A stretch of 64,000 bases of DNA from the NCBI GenBank assembly GCA_963703045.1, contig OY969782.1, forward strand, positions 310,001 to 374,000, given 5' to 3'. Below the pieces are notes generated by a model. That model worked only from the letters and a program-made list of their open reading frames with translations. It did no database searches and had not been told where the DNA came from. How positions within the stretch are numbered: position 1 is the first letter of the stretch; every line of letters begins with the position of its first letter. Below are positions 1 to 9,100 of this stretch, piece after piece. Position numbers and translations under genes: made by a program. The stretch comes from Miltoncostaea sp963703045. GTDB lineage: Bacteria > Actinomycetota > Thermoleophilia > Miltoncostaeales > Miltoncostaeaceae.

Positions 1-218
1 GCCTGGCCCGACGAGCTGGCGGAGGTCGCGCTGGCGCTGCGCGTCGAGCTGGCCGACGCCGCGCCCTCCGAGGCCGAGCTGCGCGAGGCCGCCTACCGGG
101 TCGAGCTGCCGGTGCTCGAGCGGCGCGCGGCCGACCTTCGGGCGCGCGGTGACGAGCAGGGCAGCCTCGAGGCCAGCGACCTCGCCCGCCGCGTACGGGC
201 GGCCCTGAGGGCCGAGCG

Positions 219-222
<4 letters not shown>
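1..222 (+). CDS. dnaG: DNA primase DnaG, C-terminal end (partial)
   Basis: The first 73 codons of the window are open in frame 1 and end in TGA at 220-222. They encode an acidic, Ala/Arg/Glu-rich helical segment like the poorly conserved helicase-interacting tail of bacterial primase. No catalytic (zinc or TOPRIM) motif is in view because the 5' part lies outside the window. The identification rests on position: the stop overlaps the GTG start of the primary sigma factor by three bases (GTGA), matching the conserved dnaG-rpoD macromolecular-synthesis operon. DnaG makes RNA primers for DNA replication. The call is an inference from synteny plus composition; another helical protein cannot be excluded. 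Confidence 0.6.
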
Positions 223-1285
<1,063 letters not shown>

Positions 1286-1289
<4 letters not shown>

Positions 1290-1789
1290 CCGGGGGGCGC
1301 CTCCGGGCGCGCGATGAGCGCCAGCGCCTCCGCCCGCCGGACCTCGCCGGCCACCTCGATGCGGCAGCGGGCCGCCAGCGACAGCCGGTCGTCCGACCCC
1401 TCGGGACGACGCGGTGCGGGGCCGATCCACTCGATGCGCGGCGCGGGTCCGAGCATCGCCGCCCGCTGCGCCCAGATCAGCAGCCGCGCCAACGCCAGCG
1501 CTCCGGCGCTCGCACCCTCGGGCTGTCCGCGTCCGCTCACGTAGGCCCGGTGAGCCGCCAGGCAGGCCGTCAGCGACAACCCGTCCGGCTCGCCCTCACG
1601 GTCGAGCTCGAGCGACACCAGCAGGGCGCCGGCGTCGTCGCCGCCGTCCGCGCGCGGGCGCGTCATGGCGGGGGCGAGTCGCGTCAGCTGGGGTCCGAGG
1701 GCGACGCCGAGGGCCTCGGCGGCCGGGCGCAGCTCCGGCTCGAGAGCGTCGAGCAGCTCCGAGTGGGCGTCGGTGAGGCGGAGGCCCAC
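1286..1789 (-). CDS. hypothetical protein, function unknown
   Basis: This minus-strand frame is open for 167 residues from a GTG at 1789, just downstream of a small membrane-protein gene. I do not recognise a family. The protein is Ala/Leu/Arg-rich without signal peptide or membrane segment. It has alternating helical and strand-like stretches (for example RIEWIGPAPRR near the middle of the C-terminal half). Longer in-frame starts exist but would overlap the 48-residue gene at 1812-1958, so the later GTG is preferred. Its TAG stop overlaps the rpoD stop on the opposite strand, so the two genes converge without any spacer. Whether it is translated is moderately certain; it could be a shadow frame. 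Confidence 0.5.
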
Positions 1790-1811
1790 TCGGAGCGCGC
1801 GCGCGGCGGCG

Positions 1812-1958
1812 TCAGACCGTCGGCGGTGGGGCGACCTCGGCCTCGCCGGCGGGCGGGGCCTCGGTGAACACGAACTCGTCGGGCTCGCCACCGAGGCGGT
1901 CCTTGACCAGCCAATAGGCGAGTCCACCGAGGGCGAGCAGGAGGAGGAGCTTCTTCAT
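1812..1958 (-). CDS. small single-pass membrane protein (48 aa)
   Basis: This short gene encodes 48 residues. It begins MKK, followed by a Leu-rich hydrophobic segment (LLLLLALGGLAYWLV, residues 4-18), then KDR and an acidic, Pro-rich tail ending PPPTV. The pattern is one N-terminal membrane helix with a short charged tail. The ATG at 1958 has a purine-rich GGAG about 7 bases upstream on the minus strand. Codon 3 positions are strongly G/C, as in neighbouring real genes. I recall similar Lys-Lys-Leu-rich mini-proteins in Thermoleophilia genomes, but the role is unknown. It probably forms an operon with the following hypothetical gene. Confidence 0.65.
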   Translation of the reverse strand: MKKLLLLLALGGLAYWLVKDRLGGEPDEFVFTEAPPAGEAEVAPPPTV

Positions 1959-2013
1959 GTGTTCTCCGATCCGGGCGGTTCCACGAGCGGACGAGAACCG
2001 TATCGCATGACCG

Positions 2014-2997
2014 TCAGCCCTCCGCCACCCGCAGCAGCACCTTGCCGACGTTCTCGTCGTCTCCGACCATGCGATGCGCCCCGGCGGCGTCGGCCAGCTC
2101 GAGCACGTCGTGCACGACCGGCCGCAGGCGTCCGTCGGCGAGCCGGGGCACGCCCCACGCGGCGAAGTCGGCGGCGAGCGCGGCCTTCTCGTCGAGGGTG
2201 CGCGCGCGGAGCGTGCTGGCGTACACCGTCGCCTGCCGCGCGAGCAGCGCGGAGAGGTCGACCCGGGCCGTCCTGCCGCCCACCAGCCCGACCAGCGAGA
2301 TGCGCCCGCGCCGCGCCAGCGCGCGCACGTTCTCGTCCCAGTACGAGGCGCCGACCAGGTCGAGCACGACGTCGGCGCCGTGGCCGTCGGTGGCCGTCAG
2401 CACGGCATCGGCGAACCGCCCGTCCTCCACGACCATCGCCTCGCCGCCCAGCCCCTCGACCGCCGCCGCCTTCGACGGCGCGCGCACCGTGCCGATGCGA
2501 CGCGCGCCGAGCTCGCGCGCGACCTGCAGCGCGGCGGTGCCCACCCCGCTCGCCGCGGCGTGCACCAGCAGCGTCTCGCCGGCGACCAGGCGGGTCAGCA
2601 GGCGCAGCGACTGCCAGACGGTCAGGAAGACCTCGGGCACGGCGGCCGCGGTGACGAGGTCGAGGCCCTCGGGAACCGGCATGAGCTGCCCGGCCGGCAC
2701 CGCGACGCGCTCGGCGTAGCCGCCGCCCGCGAGCAGGGCCATCGCCCGGTCGCCTGCGGCCCAGCCGCGGACCCCCTCGCCGATCTCGGCGACGGTCCCC
2801 GACGCCTCGAGCCCGAGGATGTCGGAGGCCCCCGGCGGTGGGGGGTAGTGGCCCTCGCGCTGCGCGAGGTCGGCCCGGTTGACCGCCGTCGCCACGACCG
2901 CGAGCACCACCTCACCGGGTGCGGGCCGCGGGTCGGGCGCCTGCCCGAGCCGGAGCACCTCGGGGCCGCCCGGCCGGTCGGCGAGGATCGCCTTCAC
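2014..2997 (-). CDS. NAD(P)H quinone oxidoreductase, zinc-free MDR family (Qor/PIG3-like)
   Basis: This 327-residue medium-chain dehydrogenase/reductase probably reduces quinones or enones with NADPH in the cytosol. The N-terminal GroES-like domain carries PGEVVLAVVATAVNRADLAQREGHYP, cut here as the PIG3/TP53I3 signature NRADLAQREG (about 40-49). The Rossmann fold follows with VHAAASGVGTAALQVAREL (about 143-161), the Qor nucleotide-binding signature. Zinc-binding cysteines of alcohol dehydrogenases are absent. The C-terminus (ENVGKVLL) is typical of the subfamily. The GTG start at 2997 overlaps the stop of the upstream 61-residue gene (GTGA), so it is the third gene of a coupled hydrolase/membrane protein/Qor operon. 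Exact substrate is not deducible. Confidence 0.9.
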   Translation of the reverse strand: MKAILADRPGGPEVLRLGQAPDPRPAPGEVVLAVVATAVNRADLAQREGHYPPPPGASDILGLEASGTVAEIGEGVRGWAAGDRAMALLAGGGYAERVAVPAGQLMPVPEGLDLVTAAAVPEVFLTVWQSLRLLTRLVAGETLLVHAAASGVGTAALQVARELGARRIGTVRAPSKAAAVEGLGGEAMVVEDGRFADAVLTATDGHGADVVLDLVGASYWDENVRALARRGRISLVGLVGGRTARVDLSALLARQATVYASTLRARTLDEKAALAADFAAWGVPRLADGRLRPVVHDVLELADAAGAHRMVGDDENVGKVLLRVAEG

Positions 2998-3179
2998 CGC
3001 CCCGCCCTCCGCTCGCGCATGCGACCGATGACCACGCCGGCCACCGCGCCGAGCGCCGCGCCCGCGGCCGCCGCGATCTCGCTCTCGAGGGCGAGCGCGG
3101 CGACGGTGCCGAGCGCCAGACCGATGCCGGCCCCGTACGACGCGAAGGCGAGGCGCCGGGTGGCCCGCGCGCCGCTCAC
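2994..3179 (-). CDS. small two-helix membrane protein (61 aa)
   Basis: This 61-residue protein starts with GTG at 3179 and ends at 2994. Both ends overlap neighbours by four bases (GTGA), which is the best evidence that it is real. After a basic start it has two small-residue-rich hydrophobic segments (YGAGIGLALGTVAALAL, about 15-31, and AAAAGAALGAVAGVVIG, about 36-52) and a basic tail (RMRERRAGR). It looks like a helical-hairpin membrane protein with Gly/Ala packing faces. No family is recognised. Its position between an alpha/beta hydrolase and a quinone reductase suggests a co-expressed accessory, but no function can be assigned. Confidence 0.7.
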   Translation of the reverse strand: MSGARATRRLAFASYGAGIGLALGTVAALALESEIAAAAGAALGAVAGVVIGRMRERRAGR

Positions 3180-3961
3180 GCGCCCGCCGCCGCCCGCACG
3201 AGGGCGGCGGTCTCCGCGGGGGCGTCCCAGAACAGCATGTGCCCGGCGTCGATGCCGTGCTCGGTCAGGCGGTCGCCGAGGTCGGCGCGCAAGGACGACC
3301 GCAGGGCGTCGCTCACGTAGTCGGCCTGCAGCGCCGTGGCCAGAGCGACCGGCCCCGGATACCCGGCCAGCGACGGGAGCGGCCGCGCCATCTCGCTCCA
3401 CGCCGTCACCGAGGCCCCCCGGCTGAAAGCGAACCGCACCCGTCCGTCGGGACCGGCGACGAGGAAGGCGTCGAGGTCCTCCTCGACGGTGTCGCGGCTG
3501 TGCGCGGGGCGCAGGGCCAGGCGGGCGGCGCGGGCGTCGGCGACCGACTCCCACCCCTCGTCGCGGCGTGCGTCCTCGGCCTCGCGCGCGGCCCGCTCCG
3601 GCGCGAGCGCCCCCGCCGGATCGAGCAGCACCATGCCCGTGACCCGCGTGGGCGCGGCGGCGGCCAGATGGAGGGCGATGACCCCTCCGAAGGAGTGGCC
3701 GACGACCGTCGCGCGATCGACGCCCAGCGCGTCGAGGGTGTCGATCAGGTCGGCGACGTGACGCTCGATCGTCCAGGGGGGGTCCCAGGTCGAGTGCCCG
3801 TGGCCGCGCAGGTCGGGCGCGATCACCCGCAGCCCGTCCAGGTGGTCGTCGGCGAGGCGCCGGAACCGCGCCCCGGTGTTGGTGATGCCGTGGATAACGA
3901 GCACGACCGGGGCGGTCGGCGGGCCGAAGGCGTGGACGTGCAGCGCGCTCACGAGCGGCAT
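3176..3961 (-). CDS. alpha/beta-hydrolase fold protein
   Basis: This 261-residue cytosolic hydrolase has the complete alpha/beta-hydrolase signature. There is an oxyanion-hole strand VLVIHGITNTG (about 20-30), the conserved APDLRGHGHS block (about 48-57), the nucleophile elbow GHSFGG (Ser about residue 89) and a C-terminal catalytic His in DAGHMLFW. The sequence resembles the haloperoxidase/esterase/MhpC-like branch, and the substrate cannot be read from it. It is the promoter-proximal gene of a three-gene unit with a small membrane protein and a zinc-free quinone reductase, which would fit turnover of an aromatic or lipid compound. That link is inference. Confidence 0.9.
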   Translation of the reverse strand: MPLVSALHVHAFGPPTAPVVLVIHGITNTGARFRRLADDHLDGLRVIAPDLRGHGHSTWDPPWTIERHVADLIDTLDALGVDRATVVGHSFGGVIALHLAAAAPTRVTGMVLLDPAGALAPERAAREAEDARRDEGWESVADARAARLALRPAHSRDTVEEDLDAFLVAGPDGRVRFAFSRGASVTAWSEMARPLPSLAGYPGPVALATALQADYVSDALRSSLRADLGDRLTEHGIDAGHMLFWDAPAETAALVRAAAGA

Positions 3962-3992
3962 CCTGCCATCCCGGGTCGACCCGGGCGCCGGC

Positions 3993-5085
3993 TCAGCGCG
4001 CGCGGGCGCGGCGGGCGACGCAGAAGTGGCTGACGGCGAGCGGCTTCGTCGTGAAGGTCGCGCCCCGGTACGGCCAGACCCGCCAGACGTAGCAGGCGCC
4101 GCGCACGAGCCGCGGGGCGCGCAGCTGGCGTGCGCGCGGGAACGCGGAGCGGATCTTGCGCAGCGGCACCGCGTTCGCGCGCGCGGCGTCCGGCGTGCCG
4201 ACCCTGAAGATCTGGACGTTGTAGATGGTCGTACCGGCGGGACCGCGCGTCCACCTCAGCATCGGCCGCACCTTGCGGACGACCGCCGCGCGGCGGGGCT
4301 GGAGGCGCGCGGCGCGCAGGGCGGGCAGCCGCAGCACGACCGTGCGCGCCGACGGCGCGGGGGGCGGCGTCAGCTGGGCGGGGGTGGCCGGTGGGGTGGG
4401 GGCGGGCGGCGTCACGACGACCGCGGGGTTCGGTGCCGGCGCGGCGGTCGCCACCACGTTGACCGCCAGGTAGGCGGCGGGGCCGGCGTTGCCCGCCGGG
4501 TCGGTCTGCGTCACCCGGACGGCGTAGGCCCCGGCGGGGAGCCCCGCGATGTCGGCGCGCGGCGCGTCGGCGGCGACCGGCCCCACGACGGTCGTCGCCT
4601 GGGGCTCGGCGCCGACTCGGGTCACGACGCTCCAGGTGGCCCGGGCGCCCGCCTCCTGACCGCTCCACGACACGCCGAAGGCGGTGCCGACCGAGACGGC
4701 CTGGGGGCCGAAGACGCTGACCGGGGGCGGCGCCGTGCGGTCGACCACGAAGCGTCGGCACGACCGTCTCGAGCCTCGGTCCCGATCCGCGACGCTGGTA
4801 CACGGTGAGCGTGTGCGGCCCCTCCGCGATCGCGGCGAGCGTGACGGTGAACGGGGTGGACGCGTCGCGGATGGATCCGTCGGCCTGGCCGTTCGAGGCC
4901 TGCCAGCCGATCGCCTTGGCGTCCGCGTCCGGCGTCACCAGATAGGTCGGCGTCGTGTTCCACTGATCGCCGTCGGTGCCGGAGATCGCCGGCGCCGCGA
5001 GCGCGAGCGCGGGCAGGCCGAGCAGGGCGACGGCGCACGCGCCAGGGACGGCAGCGAGAGGCGAACGGTTCGGGGAGGCCGTCAT
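3993..5085 (-). CDS. secreted Ig-like/fibronectin-type repeat protein (one +1 frameshift)
   Basis: Two abutting minus-strand frames form one protein of about 363 residues. The first, from ATG at 5085, has a signal peptide (basic start, then an Ala/Leu-rich core ending near ALAAPAIS) and a beta-rich domain. The second continues in another frame with the bacterial Ig-like hallmark VVDRTAPPPVSV, a second beta domain, a Pro/Ala linker and a Cys-containing C-terminal domain. A single extra base near 4752 explains the break, and removing it makes the length divisible by three. Such proteins are exported surface or adhesive proteins. Function is unknown. I consider the shift a sequence error because the same error type recurs in this window. 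Confidence 0.65.
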
Positions 5086-5144
5086 GCAGCGGCACCCTAT
5101 CGCGAGCGGGCGGTTTCACCCAGCGCGACCGGGTCCCCGCCCGC

Positions 5145-5150
5145 TAGCAT
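5145..5150 (+). promoter_or_regulatory. TANNNT -10 box, leaderless promoter
   Basis: TAGCAT lies 8 bases before the GTG at 5159, fitting a -10 hexamer with transcription starting at or next to the start codon. Confidence 0.5.
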
Positions 5151-5158
5151 CCGCCGCC

Positions 5159-5800
5159 GTGGCCCGGCAGACAATCGACGAGATCGTGGACGGCCCTCGA
5201 GACCACGCGCCTGCCGGATCCGCCCGCGGGTCCCTACGTCCGCGTCCCGGCCCCGCGATACACGAGCATGACCCACGACGTGCTCCGCCAGGCGCACGCG
5301 CACGAGACCGTCGAGCGCCCCGATGCCTCGGCCGACCTACGAGCAGTCGGTGGCGACGCTCCACCTGTGGAGCCGCGCGCGGCCCCGACGGGGGCCCGTG
5401 GGTCGCGCTGGCGACGAGCGTGACCCGCATCGATCGGGGCATCGTCGTCGACGCCGGCTTCCGCGTCCCCGCCGACTCGCCGGAGCACGCCGCCGAGCTG
5501 GCACGCGATCCGGCCCGCGCGCTCGCGACGCTCCTGACCCGCTTCGGGCTCTCGTACTACAGCGAGAACTCTCGGGTCTTCATCACGCCGCTGCACGTCG
5601 CGAGCCTGTCCGGGCCGCTCGAGGAGCTCGGCCCCGACCAGTTCGCGCGCGCCGTCGGCCTCGAGTCGCCACCCGACGGCAGCGAGGTGGCCGTCAACGT
5701 CGCCGTGGCGCGATCGCGCGACGGGCTCACCCGGCTGGCGTGGCTGTTCGTGATCGACCTCACCCGCTACGCCGCCGAGGCGAGGCCCCGCCGGCGCTGA
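5159..5800 (+). CDS. hypothetical cytosolic protein (three +1 frameshifts)
   Basis: A GTG at 5159 sits 8 bases after a TANNNT box and opens a protein beginning VARQTIDEIVD. The reading moves through three successive frames at about 5192, 5320 and 5380, each by one extra base. It then continues to TGA at 5800, giving about 212 residues when the three bases are removed. The restored chain includes PPAGPYVRVPAPRY, a region around TYEQSVATLHLWSRA, and a C-terminal half with GGPWVALATSVTRIDRG and WLFVIDLTRYAAE. I recognise no family and see no signal or membrane segment. Codon usage is normal for the window throughout, so errors are more likely than decay. Confidence 0.5.
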   Translation: MARQTIDEIVDGPRDHAPAGSARGSLRPRPGPAIHEHDPRRAPPGARARDRRAPRCLGRPTSSRWRRSTCGAARGPDGGPWVALATSVTRIDRGIVVDAGFRVPADSPEHAAELARDPARALATLLTRFGLSYYSENSRVFITPLHVASLSGPLEELGPDQFARAVGLESPPDGSEVAVNVAVARSRDGLTRLAWLFVIDLTRYAAEARPRRR

Positions 5801-5816
5801 CCCCGCGGGTCCCGGC

Positions 5817-6257
5817 TCAGCCGGCGGCCAGGGCGGCCGGGTCGTTGACGAACACGCCGTCGCGCACCGTGCCGAGCAGCTGCACCGGCCCGTCCGACCA
5901 GCGCCTGCCGCCGTCCACGGGCAGCGCGTCGAGCATCTCGGGCGGCAGGCCCGTCACGGCCATCGCCGCCCCACCGCACTGCGGCGGGAACGACTCGCGC
6001 ACCGCGTCGCACAACCGTGCGGCGCCATCGGCGGCGACGAACAGGTAGGCCCGCACGGCCACGATCCCGGCGCCCTCGGCCGCGCGCGCCTCGACCACGC
6101 CGAGGCCCCCGTCGGCGAGCATGGCGCCGGCCGCCGGTGAACCGCCGCCGGTCGTCGGTATCGGCGCCGCCGCATCCCCGTCGCCCCCGCAGCCACCGAG
6201 GGCGAGCGCCCCCGCCACCAGCACCGCGGTCAGCGTCGCCGTCGTCCCAGTCCGCAT
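5817..6257 (-). CDS. putative lipoprotein
   Basis: The ATG at 6257 gives a 146-residue protein. Its N-terminus is a lipoprotein signal: a basic start, a hydrophobic core, and lipobox LALGGC with the lipidation Cys at about residue 23, followed by a Gly/Asp-rich spacer. The mature part has two Cys (CDAVRES and PPQCGG), perhaps a disulfide, and a segment reading LLGTVRDGVFVNDP near the end. It would be anchored to the outer face of the membrane. No family is recognised. Longer upstream starts would place the signal sequence internally, so the 6257 start is preferred. Confidence 0.75.
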   Translation of the reverse strand: MRTGTTATLTAVLVAGALALGGCGGDGDAAAPIPTTGGGSPAAGAMLADGGLGVVEARAAEGAGIVAVRAYLFVAADGAARLCDAVRESFPPQCGGAAMAVTGLPPEMLDALPVDGGRRWSDGPVQLLGTVRDGVFVNDPAALAAG

Positions 6258-6360
6258 CTGCGCCCCCGCCTCGTGATCGGCCGTCCCTGGTATCTCCGCC
6301 GCCGCGCGGCGGGACGTCACACGACCGTGCCGGCGGAGGGGTCCGGGCGGGGGCCGGGGT

Positions 6361-6486
6361 TCAGCCCTCGAGCGTGCGGGCCTCGTGCTCGGTCAGGTCC
6401 ACGAGCTCGAACACGACGCACGCCGAGCAGACGCCGGGGGCGTCGCGCAGGTCACCACACTCGGCGCAGTAGTGCTCGCTGTCCAT
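6361..6486 (-). CDS. small zinc-ribbon protein (41 aa)
   Basis: This 41-residue protein has a CxxC-x9-CxxC pattern (Cys 7, 10, 20 and 23; CAECG and CSACV), a treble-cleft or zinc-ribbon knuckle that should bind one zinc ion. A short acidic tail follows. The ATG at 6486 has AGGAG about 8 bases upstream, and a TATTCT box about 45 bases upstream (6532-6537, minus strand) could serve as its -10 element. Upstream in-frame starts lack this ribosome-binding site. Its role is unknown; such mini-ribbons may act in nucleic-acid or protein binding. Confidence 0.65.
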   Translation of the reverse strand: MDSEHYCAECGDLRDAPGVCSACVVFELVDLTEHEARTLEG

Positions 6487-6613
6487 GGCGAGGCTCCTCT
6501 CGACGGCGCGGTCCGGGTACGTCTGGCGGCGAGAATATCCCCCGATCCGGACGCCCGACACCCCTCCGGCGGCTAACGCCCGGCCCGCCGACCGGGGGGT
6601 GCGGCGGCGCCGG

Positions 6614-8066
6614 TCAGCAGGCTCCGGCCTCGCGGAGGGCGGCGCGCCGCACGCCGAGCTGCCACTCGCTGCCGCCGACGGCGACGGAGCGCTCGAGTTG
6701 CGGAACGGCCTCGTCGCAGCGGCCGAGGTCGATCAGCGCCCGGCCGGCGTTGTACCGGGCGTTGCCCTCGTACGGCTCCCCGGTGTCGGCGAGGGTCGTG
6801 AGCGCCTGCTCGGCCAGCGCGAGACCGGTCGCGCTGTCGCCGTCCTCCAGCGCGGCCGTCGACCGGTCGGTCAGGGCGACGGCGTCCGCGCCGCTCGGCG
6901 CCGGGGTGTCGTCCGGCGGCGCGGCGGGCGGGGTGACCGGCACCTCCTGGGTGACGGTCTCGACGACGGTGCGCGGCGGCGGCAGCGGCGCGGTCCGGGT
7001 GGTCGTGCGCGTGGTGGTGCGCGTGGCGGGCGAGGTCGTCTGGGCGGACGACGGCTCGTCACCCCGGCCCGCCGCGACCACGCCCGCGGCCACCGCCGCG
7101 CCCGCGAGCGCGACCGCCACGGCGATCGCCACCGGCCGCCACGAGCGGCGTCCGCGGCGGCGCGCGCTCGCGGAGTCGTCCGCGAGCCAGTACTGCACGG
7201 CGGTGACCGGCGGCGCCGCGCCCCGCGCGACCGCCGCCCGCAGCGCGGCGGCCAGCCCGCCCGCGGTCGCGTACGCGGTCGTCGGGATCCTTCGCGAGGC
7301 CGCGGGCGAGCACCGCGTCGATGCCCGGCGGCAGGTCGTCGCGCCGGTCACGGGCGCTCGGCACCGGGTCGTTGACGTGCGCCGCGAGCTCCGCGACGCC
7401 CGTGCGCCCGGCGAAGGGGCGCTCGCCGGTGACGAGCTCGAACGCAACCGCCGCCAGCGAGTAGACGTCGCCCGGCGGGCCCACCGGCCGGCCCTCCGCC
7501 TGCTCGGGCGAGGTGTACCCCGAGGTCCCCAGCACCGTGCCGGCGGCCGTCAGCCCGCCGGCGGTGTCCTCGAGCACCCGGGCGATGCCGAAGTCGGCGA
7601 CCTTGATGCCGTCATCGGCGTCGAGCAACAGGTTGGCCGGCTTCACGTCGCGGTGCACGACGCCCGCGGCATGGGCGGCGTCCAGCGCCTCTGCGGCCTG
7701 CGAGATCCAGTCGAGCGCCTGCGCGAGCGGGGGCCGTCCGCCGGCGAGCCGCTCCTGGAGGTTGCCGCCCGGCACGAGCTCCATCACCAGATAGGGGGCG
7801 CCCCGGTGCTCGCCGACGTCGTAGATCGTCGCGACCCGCGGGTGGTGGATGCGGGCGGCCGACGTGGCCTCGCGCCGGAAGCGGGCGCGGAAGACGCGCT
7901 CGTCGCCGACGTCGACGGTCTGCACCTTGACCGCGACGGGGCGTCCGAGGCGCTCGTCGTGGGCGCGGTAGACCGCGCCCATCCCGCCGGTGCCGATCCT
8001 GACCGGGTCCCGGTACCGGGCGGGCAGGGCGCCGCCGGTGTGGTCGTCAGGTGGGTCGGGGGTCAT
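6614..8066 (-). CDS. transmembrane Ser/Thr protein kinase (PknB type) with TPR-like tail, one +1 frameshift
   Basis: The N-terminal kinase domain has the glycine loop GTGGMGAVYR, the catalytic Lys in VAVKVQ, HRDVKPANLL, DFGIAR and the activation/APE-like block GTSGYTSPEQ. All are Hanks-type landmarks. A single extra base near 7274 breaks the frame after DPDDR. The next frame continues with YATAGGLAAAL, the end of the kinase domain. It then has a membrane helix (VAIAVAVALAGAAVAAGVVAA split region, about 50 residues later), a Thr/Pro-rich extracellular stretch and two TPR-like helical repeats (EGNARYNAGRALIDLGRCDEA). Restored length is about 483 residues. It would phosphorylate Ser/Thr in response to an external or envelope cue. 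The ATG at 8066 is preferred over an upstream GTG. Confidence 0.85.
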
Positions 8067-8198
8067 CGATCGCCGCGGGTCGGGGGTGGGGGAGCGGGCA
8101 CGGAGGCCCGCGCCGGTTGACGTGCCCGGTCGGGGCGACGGGGACACATCGGCCCGACGTGTCGATTCACACGGACGCGTGCCATGACAGAGGTCTGG

Positions 8199-8837
8199 TC
8201 ATCGCGTGAAGGTGAGGTGCGTGACGCCGCCCGGCGTCGAGACCGCCTCGACGGCGTAGTCCGCCTCGAACCCCTCGAGGCCGTCCCACAGCCGCACCCC
8301 GCGGCCGAGCACGATCGGCACCTGGACCACGTGGATGTGGTCGACGAGGCCCGCCGCGATGAAGTCGCGCGCGATGCTCGGCCCACCGCCGATGCGCACG
8401 TCCTGCCCGCCTGCCGCCTCGCGGGCGACGTCGAGCGCCTCGGCCGGTGAGGCGTCGAGGAAGTGGAAGGTGGTGCCGCCCTCCATCTCGATCGAGGGAC
8501 CCGGCCGATGGGTGAGCACGAAGGTCGGCGTGTGGAAGGGCGGGTCGGGACCCCACCACCCCCTCCACCCGGCGTCGTCCTGCCAGCCCGGCGGACCGAA
8601 CTTGCCCGCGCCCATGATCTCGGCGCCGATCCCGGGCCCGTGCTGTCGGGCGAGCGCATCGTCGGCGCCCGCGCCGCCCCCGGCGCCACCCACGATCGAC
8701 GCACCGAAGCGCGTGGCGAACATCCACTCGTGCAGCCGTTCTCCGGCATGCCCGAAGGGGGCGTCCGCGCTCTGGCCCTCGCCGGTGGCGAAGCCGTCCA
8801 GCGAGATGGAGAGGTTGTGGATCCGCGTGCGTGCCAT
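8199..8837 (-). CDS. dihydrofolate reductase family (RibD C-terminal-like) protein
   Basis: This 212-residue protein begins with the family's typical strand IHNLSISLDGFATG (about 6-19) and contains the NADPH-binding run VRIGGGPSIARDFIAAGLVD (about 142-161). It ends with a strand THLTFTR. These features match stand-alone RibD-C/DHFR-like reductases (YyaP/YwjB group) common in Actinobacteria. They use NAD(P)H, but their substrate is generally unknown. The C-terminal motif HIHVVQVPIVLGRGVRLWDGL, shortened as VPIVLGRGVRLWDGL, is diagnostic. It is not a true FolA. The ATG at 8837 is the only start that fits the family. Confidence 0.87.
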   Translation of the reverse strand: MARTRIHNLSISLDGFATGEGQSADAPFGHAGERLHEWMFATRFGASIVGGAGGGAGADDALARQHGPGIGAEIMGAGKFGPPGWQDDAGWRGWWGPDPPFHTPTFVLTHRPGPSIEMEGGTTFHFLDASPAEALDVAREAAGGQDVRIGGGPSIARDFIAAGLVDHIHVVQVPIVLGRGVRLWDGLEGFEADYAVEAVSTPGGVTHLTFTR

Positions 8838-8971
8838 GTGCCCGCCCCTCGGTCGGATGTCGGGTCGTGGAGAGGGCGGCGGCAGGGGTTCATCGCCCCC
8901 CCTCGGGCGTCCCGGTGTCATCGGTCGGCGGCCACCGTCCCGGGATCCCCCTCCATGCGCCGGGAACCCCA

Positions 8972-9056
8972 TGGGGACGGTGGGAATCGAACCCACACGG
9001 GGGTCGCCCCCCAGCGGTGTTTGAGACCGCCGCGTCTACCGTTCCGCCACATCCCC
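8972..9056 (-). tRNA. tRNA-Leu (anticodon CAA)
   Basis: On the minus strand the acceptor arm GGGGATG (5' end at 9056) pairs with CGTCCCC (8973-8979), with discriminator A at 8972. The anticodon arm GCGGT-CTCAAAC-ACCGC reads CAA, decoding UUG leucine codons. A long GC variable arm (class II tRNA) and the T arm containing GGTTCGATTCC are present. CCA is not encoded. Length is 85 nt. It lies between the DHFR-like gene and the polysaccharide operon. Confidence 0.95.
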
Positions 9057-9100
9057 ACGCGGCGAGTGTAACCGCGGCGGACGGGGCCGAGACGAGGCGC